A stretch of DNA of 64,000 nucleotides from Collybiopsis luxurians FD-317 M1 (GCA_000827265.1 KN834831.1:94997-158996); one strand, 5' to 3'; numbered from the stretch's first letter, positions 1-11,573 are shown. The notes: generated from the sequence alone by a model not told the origin. Numbers and translations are program-made.

Positions 1-2511
1 CTGTGCACTTGGCCATATAAATACCAAGTCAGTGAAATTACTTCATGACAAGGGCATGGTCAATGGCATGGTTGTTGATAATACAAGCCCACTTACCTTT
101 GATTGTGAGGCATGCATACATGCCAAGCAACATGTACAAACCTTTCCAAAAGAAGCTGAGCAGAAATATACAGAGATAGGGGAAATGATATTTACAGATG
201 TCTGGGGACCAGCACATACTTACAGGATCAATTGTGAACAATATTTTGTTTCATTCACTGACAGCGCTACTCGACATACAATTATCTATTTCCTAAAACA
301 GAAATCAGAAGTAGAAGAAAAAATCAAAACTTATGTTGAATACATTCTTACCAAAACCAGAAAACATTGCAAAGCTTTTCAATTTGACAACAGCGGTGAA
401 TACATTTCAACTGCAGTCAAACAATTTCTTTCATCAAAAGGAATTCAATTGGAATATACAGCGGCTCACTCACCTCAGCAAAATGGAGTTACTGAAGGGC
501 TCAATTGCACTTTGATTGAGCATACTTGAGCTATGCTTGCACAATATGACTTACCCTTATTTTTATGGCCTGAAGCAATCGCATATGCAGTATATTTGAA
601 GAACCGCTCACCTACCCAAGCACTTGCTCAGGATATTACACCTGATGAAGCATTCTGGAAGAAGAAACCAGATATCAGCACATTACAGGAATTTGGCTCA
701 CCTTGCTGGGTTTTACACCAAGACAGCCAGAATCAAAAGATCACATTGAAATCACATCCATTTCATTTTACCAGTCTATCTGATGAATCACGTGCATGGC
801 AATATTTCAATCCCAAATCCCGAAGAATACAAACCTCTCAGAATATTACATTTACCTTCGATGAAGAGTTATTGGAGAAGGATTCTACAGAAATAAATCC
901 AATGTTGGCACTTGAGGGGGAGCAGAGGAATAATGGCACTCAACAAGATCAAAATAAATCAAATGAGTTGCCACCATTGGAAAGCTCAAAGAACAACGCA
1001 CCTAAAGCTTCCAAAAATATAGAACCACTTCCCTCCATCTCATCCGCTTCCACTCTTACGCCTCTTCCATCTTCCACCTTGTCATCTGTGTCAAAACCCA
1101 AAGCACCAAAAGATATCACAAGTGCTATTGACACCCACAATATTCTTCCTACAGGATGTTGCACCTGGGGAGGACCAGAACTGAACTACCACCTTTTAAA
1201 TAATACAGATTTGCACTCACCTAAACAACCTGATGCATGGAAAACTCATGTTCCACAAAATTCCAATTTTGAACCTGATACTGCCACTTTAGCTTTCCCA
1301 TCCATCAAAAATACTTCTGTCACTGAACCTTTGGCAGTGGAAGAAGCTCAATCTTGCCCTGATTGGCTTAAATGGAAAGAAGCAATGGACTCCAAAATTA
1401 ATCAACTCAAAAAGCTAAATACTTACAGGCTTACATCATGTCCATCTGACTGCATTCCAATCGCAAATAAATGGGTTTACTGTCTCAAATGCAATGCAGA
1501 CAGAAATATTATACAGTACAAAGCCCAGCTAGTCACAAAAGGCTTTTCCCAAATACCTGGAATAGACTTTGACAAGACATTTGCCCCTGTTGTTTGAATG
1601 GAAACAATCCGCCTTCTCATATCACTTGCTGCATGTTACAAGCTTAAAGCCCACATCGTTGATGTAGTAGGAGCTTACCTTAATGGAAAGCTTGATGAAG
1701 AAATTTATATGATGCAGCCCAAAGGTTATGAAGATGGAACTACACATGTATGCAAACTCAAATGTTCCCTCTATGGATTAAAGCAAGCCAGAAGAGTCTG
1801 GAACCTCACTTTAGACTCCAGTTTCAAAAAACTCGGATTCACGCATCTTTTATCTGATCAATGTGTGTACATTCAAAGATCAGAAGGAGGCATTGTCATT
1901 ATCGCTGTACACATTGACGACATGTCCATTTTTGCATCAAATGATCAGCTTATGACCAAAACAGAATCTTTACTTGAATCTGAATTTTCAGTTAATCGAC
2001 TTGGCCCTCTCTGTCAGCTTCTTGGAATGGAAATCCACCAGACCAAAGATTCCATTATTATCACACAAACTCAGTATCTTACACAGATACTACACTGATT
2101 CGGCATGAATGACTGCAAACCAGTACATAGCCCTATGGACACACATACGAAACTCTCCTGCCTTCCCAAAAATGAATCACACCCAGAGATCAAAGCAGTA
2201 TATCAAAATATTATTGGATCTCTGATGTACGCTGCTATCACTACTCATCTTGACATCTCTTTTGCCATTCAAACACTATCCCAATTCAACACTAATCCTG
2301 GTCCTATTCACCTTACTGCAGCAAAGTGTATCCTTCGATATCTCAAAAGATCACTCAACCTCGGAATCAGATATTCATCATTAGATGATTCTAAACTCTG
2401 CATTTTCAGTGATGCCAATTGGGGAAACAGTGTTGATGACTGAAAATCTGTTTCCAGTTATGTCTCTAAATTCATGGTCACTTCATTCACCCCCTCCAAC
2501 TCCCCAACTTA
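1..2511 (+). mobile_element. Degenerate Ty1/copia retrotransposon pol fragment (integrase, RT, RNase H)
   Basis: One reading frame runs from the window edge to about 2511. It encodes, in order, a GAG-pre-integrase/zinc-binding tail (CEACIHAK), an integrase core (TDVWGP, QFDNSGEY, HSPQQNGVTE supply the D, D and E positions), a Ser/Pro-rich linker, a copia reverse transcriptase (WKEAMDSKI, YKAQLVTKGF, FDKTFAPVV, YGLKQA, and HIDDM in place of the usual YVDDM) and the start of RNase H (DANWGNS). TGA codons interrupt it at 527-529, 1595-1597, 2096-2098 and 2441-2443; the frame is otherwise unbroken. Copia order (IN before RT) separates it from gypsy. The 5' part lies outside the window, and the RNase H end and 3' LTR are missing: sequence changes abruptly to an NLR gene fragment. 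It cannot make an intact polyprotein. Confidence 0.95.
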
Positions 2512-2554
2512 GGTGAAACTTTTCCCAAAATACCACCCTCTAATAGGGGGTGAA
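2486..2554. repeat. Short inverted repeat at copia/NLR junction
   Basis: TTCACCCCCT at 2486-2495 is answered by its exact reverse complement at 2545-2554, giving 10 bp arms around a 49 bp spacer. It sits exactly where copia coding sequence ends and NLR-derived sequence is about to begin. Downstream (2560-2600) are several imperfect GGTAATACC units. It may be a remnant of a small TIR element or of the rearrangement. Confidence 0.45.
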
Positions 2555-2598
2555 TACCTGGTATATACCAACCCTGGTAATACCACTTTGGTAATACC

Positions 2599-3792
2599 TT
2601 GTCTAGGACCTCAGACAGACTGAATTGGGATAATTTGGTCATAGATGAAATCATTGGAACCTTAAGTTCATATTCATTAATAACTGTTGGAAAAGAATGC
2701 ATATATTCTATACATCCATTGATTCATCAGTGGATTGGGAATAGCATAGACACTGAAACCAAAAGAAATGTGCAGCTAGGGGTTCAAAGTCTTATAGCAA
2801 TTGCCATATCAGGTGCAGACATAACATTCTTGAGGTCAATAGTAAACCATTGCAGGAACTTCATTATCACAGATGATGCCCACACCGATAATGCTATTGG
2901 GAAATTGTGGTCTGAATGTGGTTTTTACAGTAGAGCTTATGAAACAAGGGAGGCACTGTGGCACAACCTCCAAAAGAAATTGGGAGAGAAGCATCCCAGC
3001 ACTCTGACTCAAATGGCCAAGGTTGTAGATGCATTGCAATTAATAGGAAGATATAAAGAAGCACTACAGCTGGCCATTTCACTTGTGAAAATATCCATAT
3101 CAATCTTGGGAGAACAGCATCCTGATACTCTTAAAAGATTGCAGAGCTTGGCAACTAGCTACACCAAAATGGGAAGATACAACAAAGCACAGGAAGTTGA
3201 AGAACCACTGCTGGACAAGTCCAAGCAGATTCTGGGAGAGCAGCATCCTGATACCCTTACCAGAATGCAGAATTTGGCAATGACATATTCTTACATGGGA
3301 AGGTATATGGAAGCACTGGAAATTGAAGAGCCACTGCTGAATATTTGCAAGCAGATTTTGGGAGAGCAGCATCCTGATACCCTTACAAAAATGCAGAACT
3401 TGGCATACACATACTCTGACATGGGGAGATACAATGAAGCCCTGGAAATTGAAAAGCCCCTGTGGGACATGTCTGAGGAGATTTTAGGAGAGCAGCATCC
3501 TGATACCCTTACAAGAATGCAGAGCTTGGCAATCACTTACTCTAAGTTGGGAAAGTACAATGAAGCACCGGAAATTGAAGAGCCACTTCTGAACATGTCC
3601 AAGCAGATCCTGGGAGAGCAGCATCCCCATACCCTTACAAGAATGCAAAGCTTGGCAATGAGATACTCTGAGCTGGGAAGATATAATGAAGCACTGGCAA
3701 TTGAAGAGCCACTTCTGGACATGTCCAAGCAGATCCTGGGAGAGCAGCATCCTCATGCCCTTTCAACAAGGCGGAACTTAGCAATCACATAG
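2599..3792 (+). pseudogene. C-terminal fragment of an NB-ARC/TPR (kinesin-light-chain-like) NLR gene
   Basis: The frame is open but has no convincing ATG at its 5' end. It matches the C-terminal half of the complete minus-strand gene at 7571-10250: the winged-helix-like segment (TLSSYSLITV, HPLIHQWIGN), a linker (FLRSIVNHC) and then six tandem TPR units of 42 residues, each ending near LGEQHPDTL, with 126 bp spacing at the DNA level. The P-loop/NB-ARC module is absent because homology begins just after the copia fragment. It ends with a TAG stop about 50 bases into a seventh unit (NLAIT). I read it as a truncated, inverted paralogue. A transcript from a cryptic promoter giving a TPR-only protein is possible but unsupported. 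Confidence 0.8.
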
Positions 3793-3869
3793 TAGGAACA
3801 GTTGAATAGTTCTCACTGTCAAGAGACTCAGTATCATTCTCTCATTGCTTTTCCAGGGCCAGGTAGAGC

Positions 3870-4649
3870 TTATTGATCAAATCTTTGCACCCAGCTTCTA
3901 GATATATAAGGCACACTGAGATTAACTTCAAAAAGAGAAACAGATAAGTTATTTGTACCATGAGAAAGAGTGCCAATATCTGTCTGGTGTGCAGTTTCTA
4001 AGGGTACAGCCTCAATCCCTAATATGTTACTGATTTGATCCTTGAATGGAAGGTAATTGCCTGGATGGAATGGCACTTACAGTTATTGCAAAGGGTAAGT
4101 CTAACTGGACTGTACTCACTCTCAGCGCAACTTGACTTTGAGAAAATGGTCTCATACTGCTAGGAGTAATGACATGTTCAAACAAGCAAAACCAATGTTA
4201 CACATAATATTGTTATATGCTGTGGATGCCATGGTAATATTCAGATGGTCCAAAAGGCCTTTTATTGCTTTGCCAAAATTAGGCCAGGTGGGTGAATGCA
4301 GCACAAGTGCTCCAGAATTAGGGTCCACAGAATGTTTGGCCCTAAAGACCCATCTCATATCTTCCAGAACTTTGAGCCATCTATTGGCTGAGGACATAAA
4401 ATGGCCAAACTGCAGCATCAAAGTAAGATGAGAAATACAACATATCAAGAATTTCCCCACAGAGTCTACAATAGTCTTAGGGGGGATAGGAAAGGAAGAT
4501 CTTTTTGGTGGAAAGGGAAGTTGAATATACTCTTTTCTTAAGAGTAAATTGAGTAGACAAAGATACAATAATGGGTGGACAACCAGTGTCCACTCAGTAG
4601 CACTTTCAACTTTAGAAGACACAAGCTGGGAGAGCTCATGGCCACTCAA
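3870..4649 (-). CDS. Uncharacterised hydrophobic/alpha-helical ORF, possibly two exons, probably decayed
   Basis: On the minus strand, a 165-codon frame (4649-4152) reads as a plausible helical protein (LLYLCLLNLLLRKEY, MLQFGHFMSSANRWLKVLEDMRWVF). A second frame (4076-3870) could follow after an intron starting at GTATGAG near 4152. I do not recognise a family. Location between NLR fragments and a minisatellite, and lack of a clear acceptor, suggest a fragment of an accessory or mobile-element gene rather than an intact one. Confidence 0.25.
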
Positions 4650-4959
4650 GTTGTTTCTGAGTGCTGTTGCAAATATCTAGCAATGATCTGAATTGATTGG
4701 TGTGATAAAGAGCAAGTTTTACACACCTTCAAAGAATTTCCCTCAACTCATCAAGTGATTTGATTGAGGATTGATAGGAACTCTGAACTAAGGAAAGATG
4801 GTGTCCAATCTCTGGCAATACCTCACCATCCATGGTGGTTTGAGGCAAAGAATCAGATTCTTGAATGATGTAAGCCTTACCATCTTATGGAAATCCACCT
4901 GATCAGTAAACTCAGTCACTTGATCAACTATCAGAGAAGCTGAGATCTGTAATCATCAA

Positions 4960-5285
4960 AGTCACTGATAGTTTACAACATGGAGGCAGCTTTCTGGGTG
5001 ATGACTCATTCAAGTCACTTGACACCTATCACTGATAGTTTACAACACAGAGGCAGATTTCTGGGTGATGACTCATTCATGTCTGACTCCAGCCACTCAT
5101 AATTTATGACATGAAGGCAGATTTCTGGGTGATGACTCATTCAAGTCACCTGACACCAGCCACTCATAATTTATAACAGGAGGCAGATTTCTGAGTCATT
5201 ATCTGAGTCTCTTGACACTTGTCACTCAAAATGTACAGCATGAAGGCAGATTTCTGGGTGATGACTTAGTCATCAGTACTTGACA
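4960..5285. repeat. Minisatellite, about five copies of a 62-67 bp unit
   Basis: Units beginning GAGGCAGATTTCTGGGTGATG start near 4983, 5050, 5114, 5180 and 5242. Each is followed by a CTCATTCAAGTCA-type segment and a CACTnATAnTTTA segment. Spacing is 62-67 bp and the copies differ by substitutions and small indels. No coding frame runs through the array. Confidence 0.85.
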
Positions 5286-5904
5286 AGTATTCCTTGTATC
5301 GAGTCATGTTCTGACCAAAGTATAAATCATCAACCAGGAGATATTGTATAGTAGTTCAGTATAATGATTAAAGTTACTCAAACATTGAAGTCATTATCAA
5401 AGTTGTCAATAATATGGAAAAGATAGGAAATACTATATACATATCTGTTTCCTACTGCAACTGTATCAGCCATAAATCTATTCTTACATGATCCAACTAT
5501 TGGTAAATGATAAAATATTAATTAACTCACTGTATGAACTGACCCTGTTCCATGACTTGTTGGTTAAATAGAGAAATTAAAACTGTTTCTTTCACACCAC
5601 TATAATATGTCCCATCTGCAAGTCCAAAAGTCACATTTTACAGAGGATATTCCAGCACCAACCACACCAAAACATTCAGATTATTATGCATTCCCTCACT
5701 CACCAAAGTCCAGTTCTCCAACAAAATGAACTGCTCAGCCAATTTTGTATGGTATCAATGGCACTGTTCTTTCCCAGCAGCAGTTTCCAATACCAGTTGG
5801 TCAATTTGGATTTCTGGAGTGGCCATATAACAGAGCTGGAGCAACAAGTTTTATGCCACCAGAGGAGCTTGATGGAGAAAGTGGTCTTAGGCCAGAAGCT
5901 ATCC

Positions 5905-6462
5905 TCTCATCTGGCTGAAAAGGTCACTGCATTCAGGGTTGGAAATGGATTGGATGACTCTATGTAAGTGCATGCATGATATGTTGTAATGTGTTCCTTC
6001 AGTTTTGATGATTGGCGCCCCCTTACCATTACCAGGACCCACGGCCCCTCATCCAAAGTGATCCAATACATCGAAAATGCCATCACCAAAGATGCCCAAG
6101 TCCTTGTCAGCAGCAAAGTCATCAAAAATACCAACTTTTTCCAACCACTGTCCTCTCAGACCTCACATCCAATGCACTCATCAACAACAAAGAAACATTT
6201 GGCCCACTTGCTGCCCCAGTCAAACTCGACATGGAGGAAGAAGTCATCAGGATGGCGAATAACATTGAGGTTGGGCTAGCAGGGTATTTCTTTTCATGGG
6301 ATATGGGGAGGGTTGCAGAAAAATTGGAGGTGGGGGTGGTTTGGGTGAATATGGTGTTGTTCAGCCAGGGGGATTAAGGAGAGTGGGTTGGGGAGAGAGG
6401 GTGGACTGTATGGGATTGATGAGTATATGAATGAGAAGCTCATTTCATTCTGTGGGCTGTGA
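5905..6462 (+). pseudogene. Aldehyde dehydrogenase (succinate-semialdehyde dehydrogenase type) C-terminal pseudogene
   Basis: Frame-hopping translation gives a clear ALDH C-terminus. Segments in order are LAEKVTAFRVGNGLDDSM (5905-5967), then after a retained intron-like GTAAGT...TTCAG stretch, SKVIQYIENAITKDAQVLV and VIKNTNFFQP (frame 1), VLSDLTSNALINN, ETFGPLAAP and EEEVIRMANNIEVGLAGYFFS (frame 3), and [19 protein letters not shown] (frame 1 again, 6370-6426). At least two frameshifts are needed, near 6150 and 6358, and the catalytic Cys region upstream is missing. In intact enzymes this part forms the end of the catalytic domain and the oligomerisation tail of an NAD(P)-dependent semialdehyde oxidase. 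Preservation of the intron argues for a DNA-level fragment, not a processed retrocopy. Confidence 0.85.
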
Positions 6463-7570
6463 TTGGGCATTTTTTAATTACTATTTTAGCTGTTTACTGA
6501 AGAAAATGTGTATTGCTAGTTAGTTTCTATGTATACTGTTGTTTCATGACAAGAAAAACTGTCCAGTGCCGCCAGAGCGGTGACTGGTGCACAGGAAGCA
6601 GGAAGCAACTTAATTCAAAATCTACTGAGCTATCATTGCAGATGGAGAATTGAACCAAGCATATTGATTTGTGGCAAAATCAGTTTGTCAGCTGAGCCCA
6701 CACCAACAAAAAATTGGTGATCTCGTAAATGCCTAACATTGAATCGATACCATCAAAGAATGTATACCACATCAACCCCATAAACTTTATACTCATCAAT
6801 CCTCTGATAATAATATTGGATGTACATCACTCCTCGAAAAGAGATTAAGCTAATGAAAGTTTCGGAAAAAAAGGGCAAAAAAAAAAAAAAAAAAGGACAT
6901 AGTCACAAAAGATCGGTAAACTTCCAGAAAGCATAGAAAATTGGATTAAATACCTTATTGATCTGGTAGGACTTTGAACTTCAGCAAGTTCAGCAAATAA
7001 AACAAAATTCAGAGGAGGTGAAATTTGAATTGCAAGAAACTAAGTACATTACAGTTATGAAAATTCAGATTCATCATTAACAAGATCAATCCCACAACAA
7101 CTGGAACCGAAAATATGTCTCAAATTTCAATGAACTTTGAAAATGCACTGCACTGTGAAAGAACTTGAGACAATGACATATTATGGCTCTCTATTAGAGT
7201 GTTTGACTGCCAGCTTTTCCATTCAATTGGAGAGAGTATCGGGATGCTGGGCTCTCAAAGTTGTTTGGACATGGTCTTAGGATGGTGCTTGCTCAGAATC
7301 TACTCGGACATGTCCATTCAACCACCGACAATGCAATAATAATAACCTATTTGCTATAGCCATTCAATGAAAATCCAAAGTTTATGGTTACAGCAAGATG
7401 TCATATAATTATGGACTTAGTATATCAATGATAATACATCATGGTAGTGTTCAAGGAACCCAGATTCTGTAATATGACAGCCTCTAATGATGAGGTGGTT
7501 AGGGGTTAAGCAGGTTAAGATTAGGGTTCAGTTAGAGGTTCAGGGTCCTGGATGCCAAGTTCTTGATTTT
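6463..7570. other. Non-coding stretch with A-tract and TPR debris
   Basis: Apart from the SINE candidate there is an 18-19 bp A run near 6879. At 7235-7320 (minus sense) two short degraded pieces match the TPR-coding unit of the adjacent NLR gene (compare GGATGCTG...TTTGGACATG with the unit's GGATGCTGCTCTCCCAGAATCTGC). The TPR array therefore once extended beyond the present stop codon. No gene is visible. Confidence 0.6.
6560..6706 (-). repeat. Candidate tRNA-derived SINE (A and B box-like head)
   Basis: Read on the minus strand, 6702-6690 gives TGGGCTCAGCTGA, like a pol III A box, and 6656-6644 gives GGTTCAATTCTCC, close to the B box consensus GGTTCRANNCC, about 35-45 nt further on. Between them TGATT...AATCA can form an anticodon-like stem. 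A non-tRNA tail follows. No intact cloverleaf could be folded by eye, so this is called as a SINE candidate rather than a tRNA gene. Confidence 0.3.
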
Positions 7571-10250
7571 CTAACACTTTGGATGCTGCTCTTCTAGAGT
7601 CTGCTGGGACATGTCTGGCAGCAGCTCTTCAATTTGTAGTCCCTTATATTTTCCCAACTTGGAGTATGTGATTTCCAAGTTCTGCATTCTTCTAATGGTA
7701 TCAGGATGCTGCTCTCCCAGAATCTGCTTGGACATGTTCAGCAGTGGCTCTTCAATTGCCAGTGCTTCTTTATATCTTCCCAACTCAGAGTATGTGACTG
7801 CCAAGTTCTGCATGCTCATCAAGGTCTGAGGATGCTGCTCTCCCAAAATTTGCTTGGACATGTCCAGAAGTGGCTCTTCAATTTGCAGTGCTTCATTATA
7901 TCTTCCCACTTCAGAGTAGCTGTTTGCCAAGTTCAACATTCTTGCAGGTGTATCAGGATGGTGCTTTCCCAGAATCTGCTTGGACATGTCCAGCAGTGGC
8001 ACTTCAATTTCCAGTGCTTCTTTATATCTTCCCATATCAGAGTATGTCATTGCCAAGTTGTGCATTCTTTGAAGGGTATCAGGATGCTGCTCTCCCAGAA
8101 TCTGCTTTGACATGTCCAACAGTGGCTCTTCAATTTCCAGCACTTCTTTATATCTTCCCAACTCAGAGTATGTGACTGCCAAGTTCTGCATGCTTGTTAA
8201 GGTGTGAGGATGCTCCTCCCCCAGAATTTGCTTGCACATATCCAGCAGTGGCTCTTGAATTTGTAATGCATCATTGTATCTTCCCAGCTGGGAGTATGTG
8301 CCTGCAAAGGTCTGCATTCTTCTAAGGGTATCAGGATGCTGCTCTTTCAGAATCTGCTTGGACATGTCCAGCAGTGGCTCTAAAATTTCCAGTGCATCAT
8401 TATATCTTCCCATGTCAGAGTATGTAATTGCTAAGTTGTGCATTCTTGTAAGGCTATCAGGATGCTGTTTTCCCAAAATCTGCTTGGACATGTCCAGCAG
8501 TGGCTCTTCAATCTCCAGTGCTTCATCATATCTTCCCATCTTAGAATAGCTCCTTGCCAAGTTCTGCAATCTTCCAAGAGTATCAGGATCCTGCTCTCCC
8601 AGAATTGGCTTTGATATCTCCACAAGCAACTTCCCAAGCTGTAGTGCTTCTTTGTATCTTCCTATTGTTTGCAATGAAGTTACAACCTTAGTCATTTGCA
8701 TCAGAGTGGTGGGATGGCTTTCTCCTAATTTCTTCTGATGGTAGTGCCATATTGCCTCCCGTATTTCATAAGCTCTACCATAAAAGCCACATGCAAACCA
8801 CAACTCACCCATTGCATCATCAGTGTGTGGATCATCTGTGATTACAAAATTCTTACAATGGTTGACAATTGACCTCAAGAACATAATGTCTGCACCTGAT
8901 ATGGAGATTGCTATAACACTTTGAGTCCCTAGCTGCAGATTTCTTTTGACTACGCTGTCCATGTTATTGCCAATCCATTGATGAACCAATGGATGTAAAG
9001 AATATATCCCTTCTTTTGCCACAGTGATTAATGAATATGAACTTAAGGTCTCAATGATCTTATCCAGGACTAAATCATCCCAACTCAACCTCTGTAAGGT
9101 TAAACTTGCTAACAATGGATATGCTGCCAAAGTGTGTCCATTTTCTTTCTGAAAGTTATCCATTGCCCTCTGAAATAGTTTTCGAGAAATACCTTCATTG
9201 TAAAGGCATGAACAAATCCTGAGAAATGTTTTACATTCTTCATCCAGTCTCTTCCAGCTAAGGTCCCAGCTTGCATAGACCGATAAAGAGTAATTATCGA
9301 TACTCTGTTGCAGATTTTGATTCATCAATACCAATTGATGTTTTTCCAACCTCTCTAAATATGTACTGAGGCAATTCTGTTGTGAGATATATGACCCAGC
9401 ATGCACAAGAGCTAAAGCAAAATAATGTAATTTTGCTGCAATATCAAAGGCCATCGATTCTTCTTCTGAGGTAGACTGATGGTCTTTGATGGCATGCTTT
9501 AGAAGCAATTGAACACCATCCTCCGGTGCCATGTCCTTTATTTCTTTGGACTTGATACTCAATTGCCTCAATGTGCTATTTCTAGAGGTAACAATCATGT
9601 TTCCATGGCTGCTCTGAGGCAGAAATTGGCCCAAGTTAATCTTTGGATCATCTGCATTATCATAGAGAATGATCCATTCTTCCTCATGTTTGGCTAGCCA
9701 TTTAAGCCCGGCTTCCCATTCACTGGATTTGCTGAGACCATTCTTTACAGCAATATCATAGAAACTTGCTTTGATGGACTCTTCTGAGCTTGCTGCAATT
9801 AGATAACATTTGGCAAACCTGCAAAAATGGAAAAGGTTTGTGAATATACAATAATATTATCATAAATCCTGCTACCTTGTTTTGAATGTATTTATGAATT
9901 TTAAAGCAGTTTGAGTTTTTCCAGCTCCCCCCATTCCATAGAGGATAAATATTTTCCTTTCATGAACTTCAGTTGATAAAGACTCCAGGCTGAAATAGTT
10001 TGCAAGTTCCAATAGAATGTCCTGTCTGCCGGTGAAAAATGGAGATGCTGGACCAACATCAGTCATGTCCGGGATATATCCTTTCAATATCAATTTTCAG
10101 CATATAGAATATGCAGACTTCAGATGGAATACTACCAGGTGGACCAGCTGTAATGGTCTTTTCTTGAAAGCTTCCTGCTTCGTAAATGGCCTGTTGCGCA
10201 ATGAAAGTTGGAGAACCACTGATAGCAAAGTTTGATGCTTCAGCAAACAT
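7571..10250 (-). CDS. NB-ARC/NACHT-type STAND ATPase with TPR (kinesin light chain-like) repeats, NLR-like
   Basis: Three exons, 10250-10136, 10080-9876 and 9818-7571, are joined by 55 and 57 nt introns and give 855 codons. A short N-terminus (MFAEASNFAISG) is followed by the segment SPFFTGRQDILLELANYF, the P-loop GMGGAGKTQ (about residues 87-95), Walker B WIILYDNADDP (about 156-166), the NB-ARC/winged-helix region and at least nine tandem 42-residue TPR units ending in LGEQHPDTL-like motifs. Members of this class are cytosolic nucleotide-switch proteins; fungal ones are linked to allorecognition and immunity-like programmed cell death, a function not provable here. No N-terminal effector domain is visible, which is common in Agaricomycete copies. 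The repeats are unusually alike at the DNA level. A partial inverted paralogue lies at 2599-3792. The last repeat is short and diverged, ending EEQHPKC. Confidence 0.88.
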
Positions 10251-10699
10251 AGCGCCCCTATTGAGACATGCAGCTTTACTGTATAAACTTCGATTATCTA
10301 GTTACTCACGAATTATTCGGAATAGAGACATGGACATCTCTTTCTACCCTCTCCATAGGAGCGTCGAGAGCTTGCAGATCCCTATGATGATTAGGAGGAT
10401 CAATTGTTTTCGAATCACCTCCAATAAAATGTCTTACCAATCGGTCATTGCGCGAGGGTAGAATGAAATGATGCTTGATATGGATCCTTCTGGGATCCTT
10501 ATATACGTCAAACCCGATACTCTTAATTCAAAAGATTCGGCTGATTGCCGGTTTCGCAAGAGGATAGCGAGATTCAGATCGGGGAAGGTCCAGAAGGTTC
10601 TTTGATGGCCATGAGTCCCAGCCAAAATAACGCCGAACAGTTCGGCTTGTCTAAAGCAACGCTGCTAAAAAAAAAAAGCTACAGTTGAATATACCATTA

Positions 10700-11571
10700 C
10701 TATGGTTGTTAGGGATCTTCCGATTTTTGAAAAATCCTTAATTTTGAGCCTTCGCGGCAGTTTTTGCTTTTGATCTCTTGCATACACATTATTTCATGAC
10801 CATTTCACTTTACCATGTACTCAAAGTAAGATTTTCTCGAGGGACAACCAATTAAAAGATCCAAACTCTGCAGGATTTGAGCATGCTCTGTATCAAATCG
10901 CCAGGAACAGTACCAAGGTTATATAAAGAGCAGGTAAAAAAGTACATAGGAAGGTCAAAAAGGTTCTTTAGATGCTCTGTATTAATTTTCTAGCAGTCTG
11001 TAACTTGACGCATCAGTGGGCCAACACTAACGCGTGGCAGTACTCGTGTCCTCTTCAACATGTACATAGCTTTTCCGGACCATTAATGTAAAGCATACTA
11101 ACCAAAATAATATAAATTGCAAAATTTAGATCAATTTAAAAATTGCCTGTCTTGGATCAGGCACAAAATCATCGCAGCAGAAACTCGGCATTCCATTCCA
11201 TGCACTTGTAAAAAGTTCAGCCTTCGACAAATGAAAAAAGAGGGAGAGGATGCTCCAGCGTGATATCTGAGCCATGCTGTTGTCGGTAGAGCTGCCGCCT
11301 ACTATTCATTTCCACCAATAGGATTGGTGTAAATACGAGTTTGCGACAGCCGGCTTTATCATGACATTTGTGTGACCAGGGGAAAGAAGATCCCTGTTTT
11401 TGCTCGGTCACTGCCCGACGCTTGAAGCATCGCTCGGTATCACACCAGAAGTAAGGTACAACAGCTTGAAAGCATTATGCATTGAACTGTGTACTTCAAT
11501 TTGAATTCAGGTAAGTATTTGCAAAGTTATTAGTGGTTTCTAAAAAAAAAGAAGATCCCTAAGAACCATAG
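10700..11571. mobile_element. Non-autonomous TIR DNA element, copy 1 (872 bp, TA target duplication)
   Basis: The element starts CTATGGTTGTTAGGGATCTT and ends with the near-perfect reverse complement (one mismatch over about 21 bp). It is flanked on both sides by TA (10698-10699 and 11572-11573). Interior blocks ATCGCCAGGAAC, CCAGCGTGA, TGACATTTGTGTGAC, TGCTCGGTCA and CAGGTAAGTATTT are shared in the same order with a second copy at 22338-22994. No transposase frame is present. TA duplication and TIRs suit a Tc1/mariner-related or other TA-targeting family, but the terminal bases do not identify which. Confidence 0.9.
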
Positions 11572-11573
11572 TA

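Noticed and set aside
3100..3756. Several 60-90 codon minus-strand frames with repeated LLSQDLLGHVQKWLF-like text
   Set aside because: They are the antisense of the 126 bp TPR array; periodicity and real homology are on the plus strand. The same applies to plus frames at 7611-8549 opposite the full NLR.
5725..5925. Protein-like frame YGINGTVLSQQQFPIPVGQF ahead of the ALDH pseudogene
   Set aside because: It reads well but matches no family I recognise, ends at a stop beside the ALDH fragment and has no supporting exon; left unannotated.
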